Source: Quillaja saponaria (taxonomy: Eukaryota; Streptophyta; Magnoliopsida; Fabales; Quillajaceae). Taken from it: a stretch of DNA of 64,000 nt. The notes under the pieces are model-generated. The model was not told where the DNA came from, did no database searches, and saw only the letters and a list, made by a program, of their open reading frames with translations. Shown one piece after another: positions 43,763-57,033 of this stretch. The position numbers and the translations under genes were made by a program. The stretch is from assembly GCA_029379385.1 (NCBI GenBank), contig CM055611.1, forward strand, positions 19,786,062-19,850,061. The letters are read 5' to 3'. Each line of letters starts with the position of its first letter. Position 1 is the first letter of the stretch.

Positions 43763-45290
43763 AACCAACTTCCTTGTTATTGGCAAAAGGTTTCAGGAAA
43801 TTTAATTATGCAAACTAGTAGAGATGTCGTTGGCAAAACTTCAGGTAATTATAACTTGTAACGAATTATGTTGTCGTTGGCATAGGTTGCTTATGGCAAC
43901 AACGGCAAAAAATGGTTGCCTATTATATGCTTTCTTGTAGTGTAGAAGATTCCTTCCAAGATTTGGCCTCTCCAAAAAGATTTTAGTTGGCAAAAAGTGA
44001 TGAATATAAATTACATGAAACTTACTCGAAATTATTTTTTCATATTTTCCTGCACTCCACATGTATAATGTACAACCAAATGTTTATGAATGAATTAATT
44101 CATTCTAACTCATGATTCTGAGTTTATTTGTAGTGCTATAAAATTAGGAGTGGATGTTTTAATTCATGAATTTAAGGAATAATTAAAAAAAAAAAAAAAC
44201 TAACATGAAATTTTGGAGGAAACTTAAGTTGTAATACAACATTTACTTGGTGTTTATTGTGTTTTGTTTACCAGTATAATTTGTTGTGGGTTAAAAATCA
44301 ATGAGACTAACCCTAATTAATTAATATATTTGGTGACAATCTAGTCCCCAACTAAATATACAAGCAGGAAGTTCTCTGAAACTATATAATATTTGGAGGG
44401 TAACTGACAGTTGGTGAGTGTATATATGAGAAGAGTAACTTGAGGTTTCAATTGAATGGTGTTGGTGTTTGTTGATCAGAATTTTTAGGTAGACAATTTG
44501 CTCAAAATCAATACGGGTTTCTAGTTTAAGCATAAACTAGAAATAATTATTGAACTTGTTGATTATAGTGAATTTATTTTCGGTTTGTCTAGTATTTTTT
44601 TCCTTTATTATGGAGTTTTTTAATTCCACGTAAATCTAATGTCAATAATTTATTATTTCTGTTCGATTATTTTTTACAAATCTTGTGGCCTAACTTCCAA
44701 TTGTTTTTGGGATAAATTTGTTCATCAAAATTCTGGGTTGTGCTGTGATGGGTTTAAAATCTTTACATAGTTAATTCAATATCAAGAAGTTCTAAGTATA
44801 GAGGGTTATTTTCTTCGAAAGTATTAAAAATAAGGTTTGAAAAAAGATGTTAAATAAATTGTCGTTGAATATGTTCTCTTTGTTAGAAGAATGGTGAATC
44901 TCTTAACAACATTTTATGCATTGTTGTGACATTCCATGTTGTTGAAAATTTTGGTAACATTTGCATTAAAATAGGTGTAAACCAAGGCATGTTAATTAGC
45001 TGACCAAATCTTGGTCAAGGAGGATCGTGTGATCTCTTTTTAAACTTGAAAAAGAGGTTGATAAAGGACCATGTTCTACTTTATTTATTGCAAATCTTGG
45101 TCCAAATTGCACTGCACATGAACTGAAGGAAGAAAGTCTCTAAAACTGAACAAGCTACTAAGGTCATGAAGGAAGACAACTTGTTGCCATCATCAGATCG
45201 AAGAAGAACCAGATCGGGGAAGAGTGCAAAGAGTATACATGGAAAGGATATATAGAGGAAAATACACCATTTTGTTAATTTTATTTTAGA
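43763..45290. repeat. Tandem segmental duplication, copy B (about 1.53 kb)
   Basis: Direct-orientation partner of copy A, about 590 bp downstream of it. It carries the same CACTA-like end (minus strand CACTACAAGAAAGCATATAA at 43943) but lacks the MITE-like insertion. Divergence from copy A is visible by eye, with many small indels. No gene inside. Confidence 0.75.
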
Positions 45291-47558
45291 AGTATGTTTT
45301 GATCAATTTTGTCTCATAACTTTAAAAATATTTGCAATGTCTTCTCTCAACTTAACACCGTTAGAATTTGGACGAAAATTACTGATTTGAGTTAAACTAT
45401 TATATGCGGTGTTATATGTATACATATTGAGTTTGCAGAGAAGGGCTAATTATTGTTATCCGTGTGGATGTGGTTATAAGGGCATTTCTCGGACTTGTAC
45501 CTGGATCGCTTCAAATGAATCCAACTATCAGAGGTAGTAGAGATTGTTGGGGGTTTGATTGAGTGGAAGGGATTGAGGTTAAGCAAACTGGATTAAGTCT
45601 TGTTTTGATTATACATGGCATTAATTCTTGTTTCTCTACTATAAATCAAATTTGAAAGAAATTATGTAGAATACTAATTAGTCTTACATTAGCTAGTATA
45701 GTCAGTTGCTATATAATTAGTCTTATGTAAAACATAACAATCACATATCGCTATACAACGGATTCAATCTTTTATTTATCTATTAGAACAACGGATTCAA
45801 TCTAATTCGAACATGTGGGTAAGATTTATATATAAGCTAATTTATTGTTTTAGTTTATTACTAGTGCCAATGTTAATCATGTCAGCATAAAGGACTGATT
45901 CATTTGAATGTGTTGTTTGGAATACAATTTGCATGAATTCTTTAGCTTTGGTGTCTAATTAATTTGATCTAATTGAGAATTTAGATAATTAGTCTAAATA
46001 GATGTGAATTAAACCAAAACACTGTCTATAAACCCAAAAAATCAAAAACTTGACGAGCACACGTGCTCCACAACTTTGCAACAATATATATTGGTGTTGT
46101 CTAGTAGAAATTTTTCACAATCATGGAAACAACGCAATCATGAATTGTCGAAGGATTACATGATTTTTTATTAGAATAGCATGGTTTAAAAAATAAAAAT
46201 AAAAGAATGATCATAATTTTGTTTTGAGAACTTCAACTTAGAAGTTATTATCTTCTTTTTAATATTGTTTGGAGCACTCACTTTTTTTTTCTTTTTTTTT
46301 AATATTGTTTGTGGTACTTCATCAAAAACCGGTGAGTATAGTCACCAAAAAATATAAATTTTTTACACATCATTATTTATTTATTTTTTGTTAATCTAGT
46401 TTTTTATTTTATTTTTAAGCATTTATCTAGTTATTCCACTAATTAAATATCTACAACAAATATTAAAAAGTATAAACTAATATGGCATTTTATTTGCTTT
46501 TGTCTTTTTATTTATTTTCATTACGAGACAAAACTTACTAATTTTGTGGAAAAGTAAATCTATTTTTATATATTCATTAAAAAAAAAAACTCATGATGAA
46601 TAACATCAGAAATATATAAAAAAATATATAGAAAAAAAAACCATGTCATCGATGTTATCTAATATGTATTTTATTTTATTTTTTGTAAAATAATCTAGTT
46701 AAGGTAAAAAAAAATGCATTTTAATGCTCATCAATAATGAATTTTGAGAAATAACTAGGAAAATATAAAAAATAAAAAAACTATATATAGAAGAAAGAGA
46801 AAAAAAAATCATGATGTGAAAAAATATTAATATTGTAACAGAAGTCATTATTATTGTGATTAATATTTCAGCATAAGTTCCTATATAAAGGGGCTTAAAC
46901 CCCCAAAAGAAGGACATGTTGTTCATTTAACTCATATTTTTACAATTTTTCAATTTATATACTCTGATTAGATAATGACTTGATCATTCAAGTTTTCACA
47001 GGTTTAAAGGACCACCCCTTTTGTAGATTAGTCATATGAAGAACAACTCAGTCTAGTCAAATCTAGTTTTAACATTAACGCCGTCCGTGAAAAATCCATT
47101 CAACCCACAAAAATAATAGACTCATTCTTTAATTAAAGGCAGTAGCCTTTCATGCCAATTTTATCCGGCAGCCAAACGCCACCAAAGAACCTTACAATTG
47201 GCCCTTGCAAATTATTGTTATCACCATGGAATTTATTTTGATGACTTTATGACTTTGGCTATGGCCAATGTGAAATACTTATTTATTATATATTCTTAAA
47301 ACTTGAGTCAACTAATGAACGAGTTTTATTTATTATGTGATAAACAATATAAATTAAGTTCAAGTAACGACCGACAAAGAAACTTACGAGTTGATAAGCT
47401 GTTTTCAATATAGATGTGAGGGATTCTAATGTACGTAGTGGGGATCATGGAAATTAATTTTATCTAACATAAAGTAGATTGTTGCAATTAATTTTCAGAA
47501 ACAATAAAGTTCCAGCAGTACGCATATCATGTAATTAATTTCACAGGTATAAATATAC
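45291..47558. other. AT-rich region with fragments shared with the kiwellin 58-kb locus
   Basis: 45509-45655 is nearly identical to 57034-57185 (TTCAAATGAATCCAACTATC onward), and 46071-46120 (CACAACTTTGCAACAATATA) matches 57930-57985. 47405-47530 matches 62940-63065. The remainder is AT-rich with A and T runs and no supported gene. Confidence 0.6.
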
Positions 47559-48950
47559 GGGGATGGGTGCACCCAGGCTTGTTGGCGCACACCGAGCGAA
47601 TTGGTAGGAATGAGACAGTGAAGAGTTAAGCAAAATGGTTACTAATGGTTCTAAAAAATTGTGTTAGCATTAATTATACAGTTATGATTCTTGCAATACG
47701 TGTCATAGTGTATTAATGGTTTTTCAATAATTTTCTTCATTAGAAATCCTCACCAAAGTTTTCTATATTTTACTAGTCTTTTATAAATTTTTTTGAATTT
47801 TTAGTTTGACCCTTATTTTTCTAACTATGTCATCATCAAATTGTCATGGCCAAGAATTTGATGTCAACGTGACAGTGAATTGAAAATTTTTTATATAGAT
47901 CACCTCACATGAATATTCAAATTTTTTAAAAGATTTGGACAGAGTAAAATTGTCAAAGTAATGATAAAAAATTAAAATAAGAATATCTCTCATCAAGTAT
48001 GAAACTATTGAAATATTTCAATTATAATATTTTCTTTTAATAAATTATCTATTTTCTATTAACTTTTAAAAATTTTGAAAATAAAAAAAACTTGTTATCA
48101 ATGTCAAAATAGCTTTCTAAAATATACAGTAAGGAAACAGTTTATGATATATTTTTTTTACTCAGGTAGAAAATATAACTAATATTAAATCACAATTTTA
48201 GAAAGAAAAAAATAAATCTATTTGTTTGTTCATCTTTTTAGTTTTCATGTTTAGTTTTGTCTTTTGATACTCATGCCATGATAAAAGTGGATTCGTGTAG
48301 GGTTGGCATGAATATAGATTTTTTTTTTTATACTTTCTATATAATATATATTTTACTAGTCTGTTTTCTTTTTTAATTTTTTTGGATCCATGTGGTACTC
48401 ACATTAATATATGTTTTTATTTTATTCTTTTTATACATTTGTGGACCTTGGCAATTTTATTTATTTTTTAAATATGAATGGTGAGAATTTTATTATTAGT
48501 GCTTCAACAATTTACTCCTTTCATTTTTTTTAGATAAAATATAAATAATTTAAATAAATTTAAGATTTTTGAATATTCATGTGAGGTGAAATATAATGAA
48601 TAGTTTATAATTCACTGCAAATGTATCTGAGTCATAGATTTGTTAGATGTTCACATCAAATTCTTGGCCATGACAAATTGATGATAATATAGTTAGAAAA
48701 AAAAAGGGTCAAACTGACAACCCAATAAAATTTATAAGAAACAAGTAAAATATTGAAACTATGCTGAGGATTTCTTAGCAAGAAAATTATTGAAGAACCA
48801 TTAATACACTGAAACGTGTTGCAAGAATTATAACTGAATAATTAATGTTAACACACTTTTACAGAACCATTAATTATCATTTAGCTTTAAGTCTTCACTA
48901 CTAATTCGCACGGTGTGCGCCAACAAGCCTGGACGCACCATAGCAGCCCC
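47559..48950. mobile_element. MULE-like non-autonomous element with long terminal inverted repeats
   Basis: Left end GGGGATGGGTGCACCCAGGC and, on the minus strand, right end GGGGCTGCTATGGTGCGTCC followed by AGGCTTGTTGGCGCACACCG in both. The arms extend about 385 bp (about 47559-47940 and 48560-48950), e.g. CACCTCACATGAATATTC (left) against GAATATTCATGTGAGGTG (right). The inner 600 bp is AT-rich with no reading frame. Flanks contain TAAATATAC on both sides (left directly at the end, right after five extra bases), a candidate 9-bp target duplication with slippage. Long arms plus a 9-bp duplication suggest a Mutator-like element (inference). Confidence 0.8.
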
Positions 48951-51629
48951 ATAAATAAATATACATATATATTATAATAGCTTATAAGTTAAGACCTTCA
49001 GTGTATAGGTTTTGCCTCTAAGTTCATCTTAGAGAATAATGATAAGGGAAAAGGTTATGGATATACTTGTTATCAATCAATGGCTTCATGCATTAACTAG
49101 TTGTTTACCAGTTGACTTTGTTGATTTGGAAGTTACTCAGTTAATTATTGTGTGAGCTTCATCAGTAATTCCTTAACTTAGTAGTATTACTTTATAAGGT
49201 GCACACATAACCGGATTATTAATCTAGCTGCAAGTATGCCTTTTTGTTTGCTTACTTTTATTTTATTGCTCAATTTCTCTTATTAGAACATGTTATTGGT
49301 TCATCATACTTGCAGCTAGCATTCCCTTTTTACGTAGTTTTCCATTTGATTTTATCAGCCAATTATTTGACATGTCTTCAAAGCAAAGGTAAATAAATTA
49401 TAAACCAAATTCAAGGCTTTCTTTCAGTGCATATCAATTAAGACAAATCTCTATTACAAATTACAATGTAAAAATTCCTCACCAAGTCTTACCCTTTAGC
49501 TTAACCCTTACAAACATACAAATAGCCATTAGTATCATACATCTACTACCTATACACTTTGCTCTAATCTAACAAAGCAAACTATCCCACAAGTAAGTCT
49601 TGCTAAGCCAAGAAACTCCCTTGCTGTCCATGAATTACTCATCCATCTGTAAGACGTTTAGATATACAAGAGTAAGATATAACTATCTCAGTGGATAGGT
49701 GTTTGTAATGCAATAAATATATATGAAGACAATATACAGTCATGACATAAAACAGAATATAGTGCAATCATACCCATGTCTTTAGGGCAAATCAATATTT
49801 ATTCATGCCTCATATAGAACACATCAAGTCCCACAACCACATATTACCAACACTTATAAACATAAACCAAGTCACCATTTCACATGTAAACATCCAGCAC
49901 ACAACTGAGCATAGACAAATATAAACAGTTCATAGGAAGTGAGCAAGGGGAAAATCCTACCTACCTTAACTCCAGCTCCAGCTCTAGCTCGTACATTTAA
50001 CCAAACACAACAAGACCAAGTTCATATATCATCTCCAGGAAGTCAGCTACATTTCTTATTCATTCATCAACTTTCTCTTAATTCTTCCTTGAACTAGCTC
50101 AAAAACACACAATTGTACAAATAGGGCAAAATAGAGGAAACAGAGGTTGGCCTTTGCCTGTATACAGAAATACAACCCCTTCAAAAAAATGTATCCAAAG
50201 CACAAACAGCTTCTCCTAAGTCTCCTTTACATTTTTTTTTTCAGTCTCAATTCCTGTCTTGGCCTCTAAGACCTCTAAAATCAAGTTACACTGCAGACCT
50301 AGAATTCCAGCATTGACTTCCAAGACTTCTAGATTACACTGTACATGCAAACAAGTCCCAAGAAATTCCATAATTTTCTTTCAATGTGTTACGAACAATT
50401 CAGATTCAGACACCCTTGGCTAATTCATCCCAGAAACCTATGGAAAGTTCCCTAAACTGACTAGAGTACACATGCAGTCCAACAAGAGCCAAACTTTGTT
50501 CAACAGCTCCTATTTCTTGTCAACTCAATTCCAGACCTTGAAATACTCTAGAAATGACCTTACGACTTAAAGCTACATGTTTTCTTTAGCAATCCACAAA
50601 AGATAACTACTTTAAGTCACTTAAAGTCTACATCTCTCTTAGCAAACCCACAACACACTCACTACAACCCAACAACTAAGGATTTGTCTTCAACTTTCTT
50701 ATCTCAAGTCCCCCAAGTTCAACATACAGAGCTTTCTCTCTTTAAAGAAACTCTCAGAGCCTCTCCCTCTAGGAATGGAGAAGAAGAAAAATAATGAAAC
50801 AAAGCCATTACCTCCTTCTCTCTCTCTCCCTCGGTCATTAAGACCCACCCAAAACCCAAAGTTCTTACATTTGAATATGCAATTACACTTGGACACCTAA
50901 GTTTTTTAGCTGTCCCACATCATACCACAATTAGACACACAAACTACCACTTTCTCTTCTATACGCTAACGTTTATATAATAACGTATACACATACTAAC
51001 TGTTTGTAACAAAATTATACACACACATATTGACTTGTCACAAGCACACAGATTTTCCTTCACACACATGATATATTTATAGAAAAATATGTGTCTACTA
51101 ATTTTACCAATAAGCGGATTGTCATTTGTTTTCCCCTATCTCAAGTTATGCTATTTTAACCAGTGAAAGGTCAAACTGCTACGACGTTTCTAGGATTTGA
51201 CTAAACTTTGATGAATTACATAGAGTAATCCAGAGGTCCAACTACCACAATCTATATATCATTTTAAAGCTATGTGAATCTACTTCAAAATAAATCAATC
51301 CATGTCACATTTAGACAGTCCTATCTAAAGGTATGATTAGTTAAGTCTACATAGGTCTAAACTGCTATACAGACAACATTGCATACTCTGGCTTTAATCT
51401 TAATTAAGTTTATTCGTACATATTTTTGTTTTTGCAGCCATAAATTTATATAAATAAGTCACAATCAAGCATTCTAAGGACTATCTTTTAAGTACTTAAA
51501 CACACTTACTAGTTATGCAAATGTTAGAGCATGCCATCAAGTACTCAAACAATAGCTTGGGTTTAGCGACCTCACATGTATTTATGATGTGTCAATACTG
51601 CATTAAGGTGATGATCATCAATCTTAAGT
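48951..51629. other. Gene-free region, less AT-rich between 49.4 and 50.9 kb
   Basis: No protein family can be recognised. 49400-50900 has a different composition (many CAA and TCC words, few long A or T runs), ending near GCTGTCCCACATCATACCAC at 50911. It may be a degenerate LTR-retrotransposon piece or a non-coding transcript; I cannot decide. Confidence 0.35.
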
Positions 51630-52305
51630 CTAGACTGTGGCTGCTCCTCTAAGTTGTTTCTTCCTACTATTCTTTACCGGATTTGCAGAACTGCACTTTT
51701 GGAACCTTGGTACAATTTCATTATTAGACTCATCCATAGTGGTGTTGCTTCCCATAAATCTTCTCCAAATATTGCAGTAAGAAATTGAAATTACATTCTT
51801 GAACCGGTCGTAAATCCATTCACCTGTATGCAGAATTACGCTGCGAGCAATATATATAGGCAAAGGTATCCAAACCATTAAAATATACAGTTCAAGCCAA
51901 TGTGGAACTAAGATTGATATTGCTGAAACCAAAGCAAGAGAGCCCGTGATAAGAACTACCTGAGTTGAATGTTTAATGTAATTTGTGGGAAAAACTTTAG
52001 ATTTTATGTTAGCAGCTAGTGCTAAGCAATAGATGATTAGAGCTAACAAAAAAGTCCACATATTTTTTGGGTGTGTCACAAATGGAGAGACTTCACAGTG
52101 TAGTTGAAGACAACTACTGAGCAACGAAATGAGAAATACAAAGATCACATGCCATGGTGTCTCCAAGCTGCACAAGCATAAATAAATAAGTAATCTTATG
52201 AACGCTAGAAAAACACACACAGCGATTCATGTATATAAGTTCTAACCTTTGATCTGCTTCTTTGACAATAGGATCCAGTTCGATGATAACACTTTGCTTC
52301 TGCAT
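51630..52305 (-). CDS. Small multi-spanning membrane protein, family not recognised
   Basis: Two exons, 52305-52247 (59 nt) and 52167-51630 (538 nt), with a GTTAGA donor and a TTGTGCAG acceptor, give a 198-residue protein. The N-terminus is MQKQSVIIELDPIVKEADQ; then come four or more hydrophobic segments (about residues 21-42 beginning LETPWHVIFVFLISLL; MWTFLLALIIYCLALAA; VVLITGSLALVSAISILV; LELYILMVWIPLPIYIA), and a polar, basic C-terminal tail (CNIWRRFMGSNTTMDESNNE to KNSRKKQLRGAATV). The joined frame and clear hydrophobic pattern support a real gene, but I do not recognise the family. It could be one member of a plant-specific membrane protein group; no function is claimed. Confidence 0.6.
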
Positions 52306-52767
52306 ACTTTATTAGCTCTGTATATCTTACTTCAAAACTTCCCTGTTCAGAAATGCAAATAGAGATCAGTTTTATATTGGAAGGGCTTGACTCACGAAAG
52401 CATTAGGTGGTGGGGTTAATTGACTAATGTTGAACACCACAGTAAAGTTGGGTTGGTCTGAAAAAGCAATATGAAAGACACTTTATTGATGACTCCACGT
52501 CAAAGCGGAGTATCGAGTGCTCCACCCGTATGGATGGCTATTGAGCGTAGTGAGATTCAAAAGAAAAAGTTGTTTTTGCTTTTCTCAGCCAAAACTGGCT
52601 ACCAGGTAGAGTCAAAAGGAGCCCGTTTTATACTATACTTTGCATCTTTTCTACCTATTGGCACGAATTAAACTTTCACCCCACCCACGTATCTTGTAAA
52701 TCTACAAGCTATTACAATTTTTCAGAGTGAAGATCAGATCCAAGTTGCCCGAATCCAATTTTTCAGA
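52306..52767. other. Region between the membrane-protein gene and the PFK fragment
   Basis: Probable promoter of the membrane-protein gene. A direct repeat of AATTTTTCAGAGTGAA occurs at about 52716-52731 and 52757-52772, just before the PFK-like reading frame; it could be a leader duplication or an insertion scar. Confidence 0.5.
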
Positions 52768-53045
52768 GTGAAACCTTTTTATACAATTTGCATCTTTTCT
52801 CGCCGCTCTTATGGGTTATCGAAATCCAATTCTCAGACATTAATATCGACTAGAGCATCTAAGAAAGTTCGTGCCTTTGCTGAGATTAAGAATCAGTGCT
52901 CATGTTCAAAAAAGGAGATTAATTTCAGTGATCCTGATTGGAAAACCAAGTTCCAGAAAGAGTTTGAGAAGCCCTTCAACATTCCTCGTATTACTGACAT
53001 ATTCGAAGATGATGTTCCACTCCCTTCCATTTGTTTGTCTCAAAA
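52768..53045 (+). pseudogene. N-terminal fragment of plastid ATP-dependent 6-phosphofructokinase (PFK4/PFK5-like)
   Basis: Reading from 52768, the frame gives a basic, Ser/Arg-rich start (MKPFYTICIFSRRSYGLSKS) that resembles a transit peptide. It is followed by EINFSDPDWKTKFQKEFEKP and FNIPRITDIFEDDVPLPS, matching the conserved first-exon region of plastid PFK4/PFK5 (family form: DPDWK..F...F.IPH.TD.F.DA..IPSTFCLKMR). At CLSQKG the similarity ends. The frame runs on to 53175 as a hydrophobic stretch (FFLFLAFALIQIVIFLSLLF) with no family match. None of the catalytic exons (GGLCPG substrate/ATP region) is found downstream in the window, so this is a truncated or captured exon rather than a working gene. 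Confidence 0.7.
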
Positions 53046-53175
53046 AGGAGGTCTCTTCTTTTTGTTTTTGGCTTTTGCTTTGATTCAGATTGTTATTTTT
53101 CTCTCTCTTCTTTTTGGATTCTTACCTCTGTTTTCTTTCCACTCTATCACTTTGACTTCAATTCCACGGTCCTAA

Positions 53176-56100
53176 TAATTTGTTCCTTCAGACCTTCCTT
53201 ACTTTTGATGTTACCCATTTGCAAAATGATCCTTCACAAATAAAAAGATGATTAAAGCACGAACAATCTTCCACTGCAAGAAACAAAAAGAAAATAAGGA
53301 TTTCCTAATCAAATTCAAAACTGTTAATTCTGGATTTGATCTCCGTGATTCTAAATGGGTATAATAAAAATAATAAATTGAAAATCTAAAAAAAATTAAA
53401 GTGTGAAAAAAAACCTTGTCTTGTTTTGAGATTTTAAATTATTTTTTACAGAATTTATGTCTAGTATTAATTATGGTAGTAATGTAATACATACAAAAGT
53501 AAACTATCCCTTTTCTTCTATCACCTAGACATGTTCTGATTTTATGCCATTTCAATGAACTTGAAAAAGTCTATATTGAAATATTAAAATAATATTTTTT
53601 TAAAAAAAACTAATTATTTGTAATTATTGCCTGTTTAAATGGCTGAGGCGTTAAATTAGGACTTGGAAAGTCCGAAGTCACAAAGGTAAGAGACTAGACA
53701 TTCTAATATAAGGGAAAGAATAAAGCACTCTCTCTGTATTGGTAGCGTTAAAGTTATTCTGAACTCTTTTTATATCTACTAGCGTGTTGTATATACAACT
53801 TTTGTGAATCATGTTTAAAATTTATATATAGATTATATATAAAAGTGACTTTACAGTTTAATCTTTTGATTTATTTAAATATATATTTTTAAGGGTTTTA
53901 ATTATTACATAATTACATTAAGTTGTTATTTTGCTCCAAAAATGTTATTATTAATTGTTTTTCTACTTCTTCTCCATTTTAATGTCAATAAAATTGTAAT
54001 AGTTTTAGAATTATTGATTTTTTTTTATTTCTTCTTGATATTAATAAATTTATATTTTTTCAATAATTATATGTCTATAGTAATTAAAATTTAATTTCTC
54101 AATTTTTTTTCTTCAATGAATTCCTAATTATCATACTTTTTTTAGTTCTTCTCAAATTTATGAATTAAAATAAATATTAAGAGAATAGTTTTTATAATTA
54201 TAATAGTGTTGTTTTGAATTTTAATTGATAAAAATAATAATATTATTATATTGTTTCAATAATTACATGTCAATAGTAGTTAATATTGAATTTCTCTTCT
54301 TCTTTTTTATAATAAATTCCTAATAATTAAAATATTTTTTAGTTTTTCTTAAAGTTATAATTTTTTTTTTAAAAAATATTAAGAGTATAGTTTTCTTAAT
54401 TATAATATTGTTGTTTTAACTTTTAATTCTTCTTTCCATCTTAAGAATTAATATATATATTTATATATATAAATTTATGATTTTAATTTTTTTTGTTAAA
54501 TTAATCCATTTGTTTATGAATATAAAAGTGATTTAGTGGAAGAAATTTTATTTTCTTAATGCCCTTATGATTTTTCCTATTTCAAAAATAGTTTTTAATT
54601 AGTTGTTATTTTGATTCAAATAGATTATTTATTTTATTTTTATATTTTACTTCTTTCCTAATTCCTCTCCATTTGAATATTAATAGAATTGTAATTGTTT
54701 TATGACTATTGATTGTTTTTTTGGGCCTAATTCTTTTCATAATAATAAATCTACAACATGCTCAATAACTATATATAAGTCGTAATTAAGAGTGAATTTC
54801 TCAAATTTTTTATTTAATAAGTTATAAATAATTATAACATTACAAATTAAAATTTGAAAAAAATGTTATGAATTAAAAGAAATATTAAGAGTATAGTTTT
54901 TATGATTAGAAGATTGCTATGTTATTTCTTCTTTCATTTAATTTTTTTTTAAAATTAGTTTATATTATTTTTAATGTCAATAATGTGGAGTATTTATTTT
55001 TTTATTAGCTATAATTTCTTGATATATGTATCAATTATTAATAATCATATATGTATATATTATAAACATTCATGCGCAACGCGAATTTCACAAAAAATAA
55101 TATATATATATATATATACATCAATAATTAATGTACATATCAAGAAATTATAGTTAATAAAAAATAATACTCAATGTTGATGACAATAAATATATAAATT
55201 AATACAATTAAAAAAAACTATACTCTTAACATTACATCAATATAAAAACTTCACATCAGTGATAAAAATATCATATCAATGATAGCAGCAAAAAATTTAT
55301 CTCAATAATCACATCTCGCAAATAGGGGAACATAAATCAGATACATGATCCATTTATTTTTAGGTACATGTTCTAAACATGATTTCTTCAACATATAGTT
55401 CAAGTCCACTCCTTAAACTTGCTTTTAGGGACTAAGTGATAATACCGGATTATACAAATCCAATCATATTATTACACGTGGCATGATCAAGGTATAACTG
55501 GACTAATTCGAACTGTAACCACACCTAATTATCATATTAATATTATAATGGACATCATCATGTCCCATTATAACTATAACTGTCTCCATAATTATCTTAT
55601 TAATATGATGAAACATGACACAACCCTATTGGTCACGATATTCTATATAGAGGTTGAAACCCTAAAGGTAAACGCTTTTTAGCTTATTTACTCTTACTAG
55701 TTTTCGTAACATACGCGTTACACTTGAATCGTGTTTATGATATTTACATATATGTTCATTAATATACTTACCAAGAAATTGTCATTAATAAAATAAAATA
55801 AAATAAACTCCATATTAATGATGTTAAAAATAAAAAAAATTTAATAAAAAAATTATTTTCTTTTAAATTATAAAGATTGAAAAATAATTAATACAATAAT
55901 ATTATAATTCAGAATAACTATACTCTTAAATTTCCTTTTTTACTTCATAGAATTTTCTTAAATTTTTTATCTACAAATTAAATTGGGATGAATTAAAAAA
56001 TATTATAATTATTTGTAAATTATTAAATAAAAAAATTGAAAAATTTAATCTTAATTATTACTATTGATATTATAGTTATTGGTAAATTATAGATTTATTA

Positions 56101-57030
56101 ATATTGAAAAGAATTAGCATAAAAAAAATCAATAATTAAAAAACAATTGCAATCCTATTATTATTAAAATGAAAAAGAATTAAGAAAGAAGTAAAAATAT
56201 ATATATAATAAATAGTCTATTTGAAACAAAATAAAAACTAAAAAGTACTCATTTCAGTAAAATAATTTTGTATTCACAAATAGATAAATAAATCTAATAA
56301 AAAAATTAAATTCATAAATTTTTAATTTTTATTTATTTATTTATTCCATTTTAATTTTTAATATAGAAGAAGAATTAAAAGTTAAAACAACAATATTATA
56401 ATTGCAGAAACTATATTCTTAATATTTTTTAATCTATTGTATTGTCTTTGATTAAAAAATTAATTCGTAGATTTAAGAAAATATGAAAAGACATTATAAT
56501 TATTAAAAACTTATTAAATAAAAAATTGAGAAATTCAATCTTAATATTTTTTTTTTATATTTAATTGTTAAAAAATTATAGCTTTTTTATGAATTAAAAG
56601 TTAAAACAACAATATTATGATGATGAAAATTACACTTTTAATATTTCTTATAATTCATAAATTTGTTAAGAACTAAAAATTGTGGTTTTTAATAACTTAT
56701 TAAACGAAAAATAAATTTAAGAAATTCAATCTTATTTACTAATACCTATATACTTATTGAAAAATTAAAGATTTATGAACATTGAGAAGAATTAGTAAAA
56801 AAAAAAAAACTAATAATTCTAAAATAATTACAATCTTGTTGATATTAAAATAAAGAACTTTAAAAAAAAAAAATTAAAAATCTTAATAGTGTGTATTTGA
56901 AGTAAAATAGCAATTAAAGGTAACTATCAAATAATATCATCACATGAGGATATTAAGAAAATTAAATTTTTTTGCCAATAAGCCGCTTTTATATTTTGTA
57001 TAGATTATACTGACAGGGATATAAATCATA
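53176..57030. repeat. Very AT-rich region with nested inverted repeats
   Basis: Long stretches of the first half reappear inverted in the second half. For example, GTTATTTTGCTCCAAAAATG near 53920 corresponds to the inverse of TTGAAGTAAAATAGCAATTA near 56900, and the TATACTCTTAA / TTAAGAGTATAG words occur on opposite strands many times. GATATATGTATCAATTATTA at 55020 mirrors AATAATTAATGTACATATCA near 55125 around an (AT)n core. Short GC-richer words (GCGCAACGCGAA near 55075, CATACGCGTTACAC near 55710, AGCGTGTTGTATATAC near 53782) may mark element ends. No gene. Confidence 0.55.
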
Positions 57031-57033
57031 TGA

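Noticed and set aside
46699..46926. Hydrophobic 75-residue minus-strand ORF
   Set aside because: Low-complexity AT-rich sequence rich in Ile, Phe and Ser codons; no splice partner or family match.
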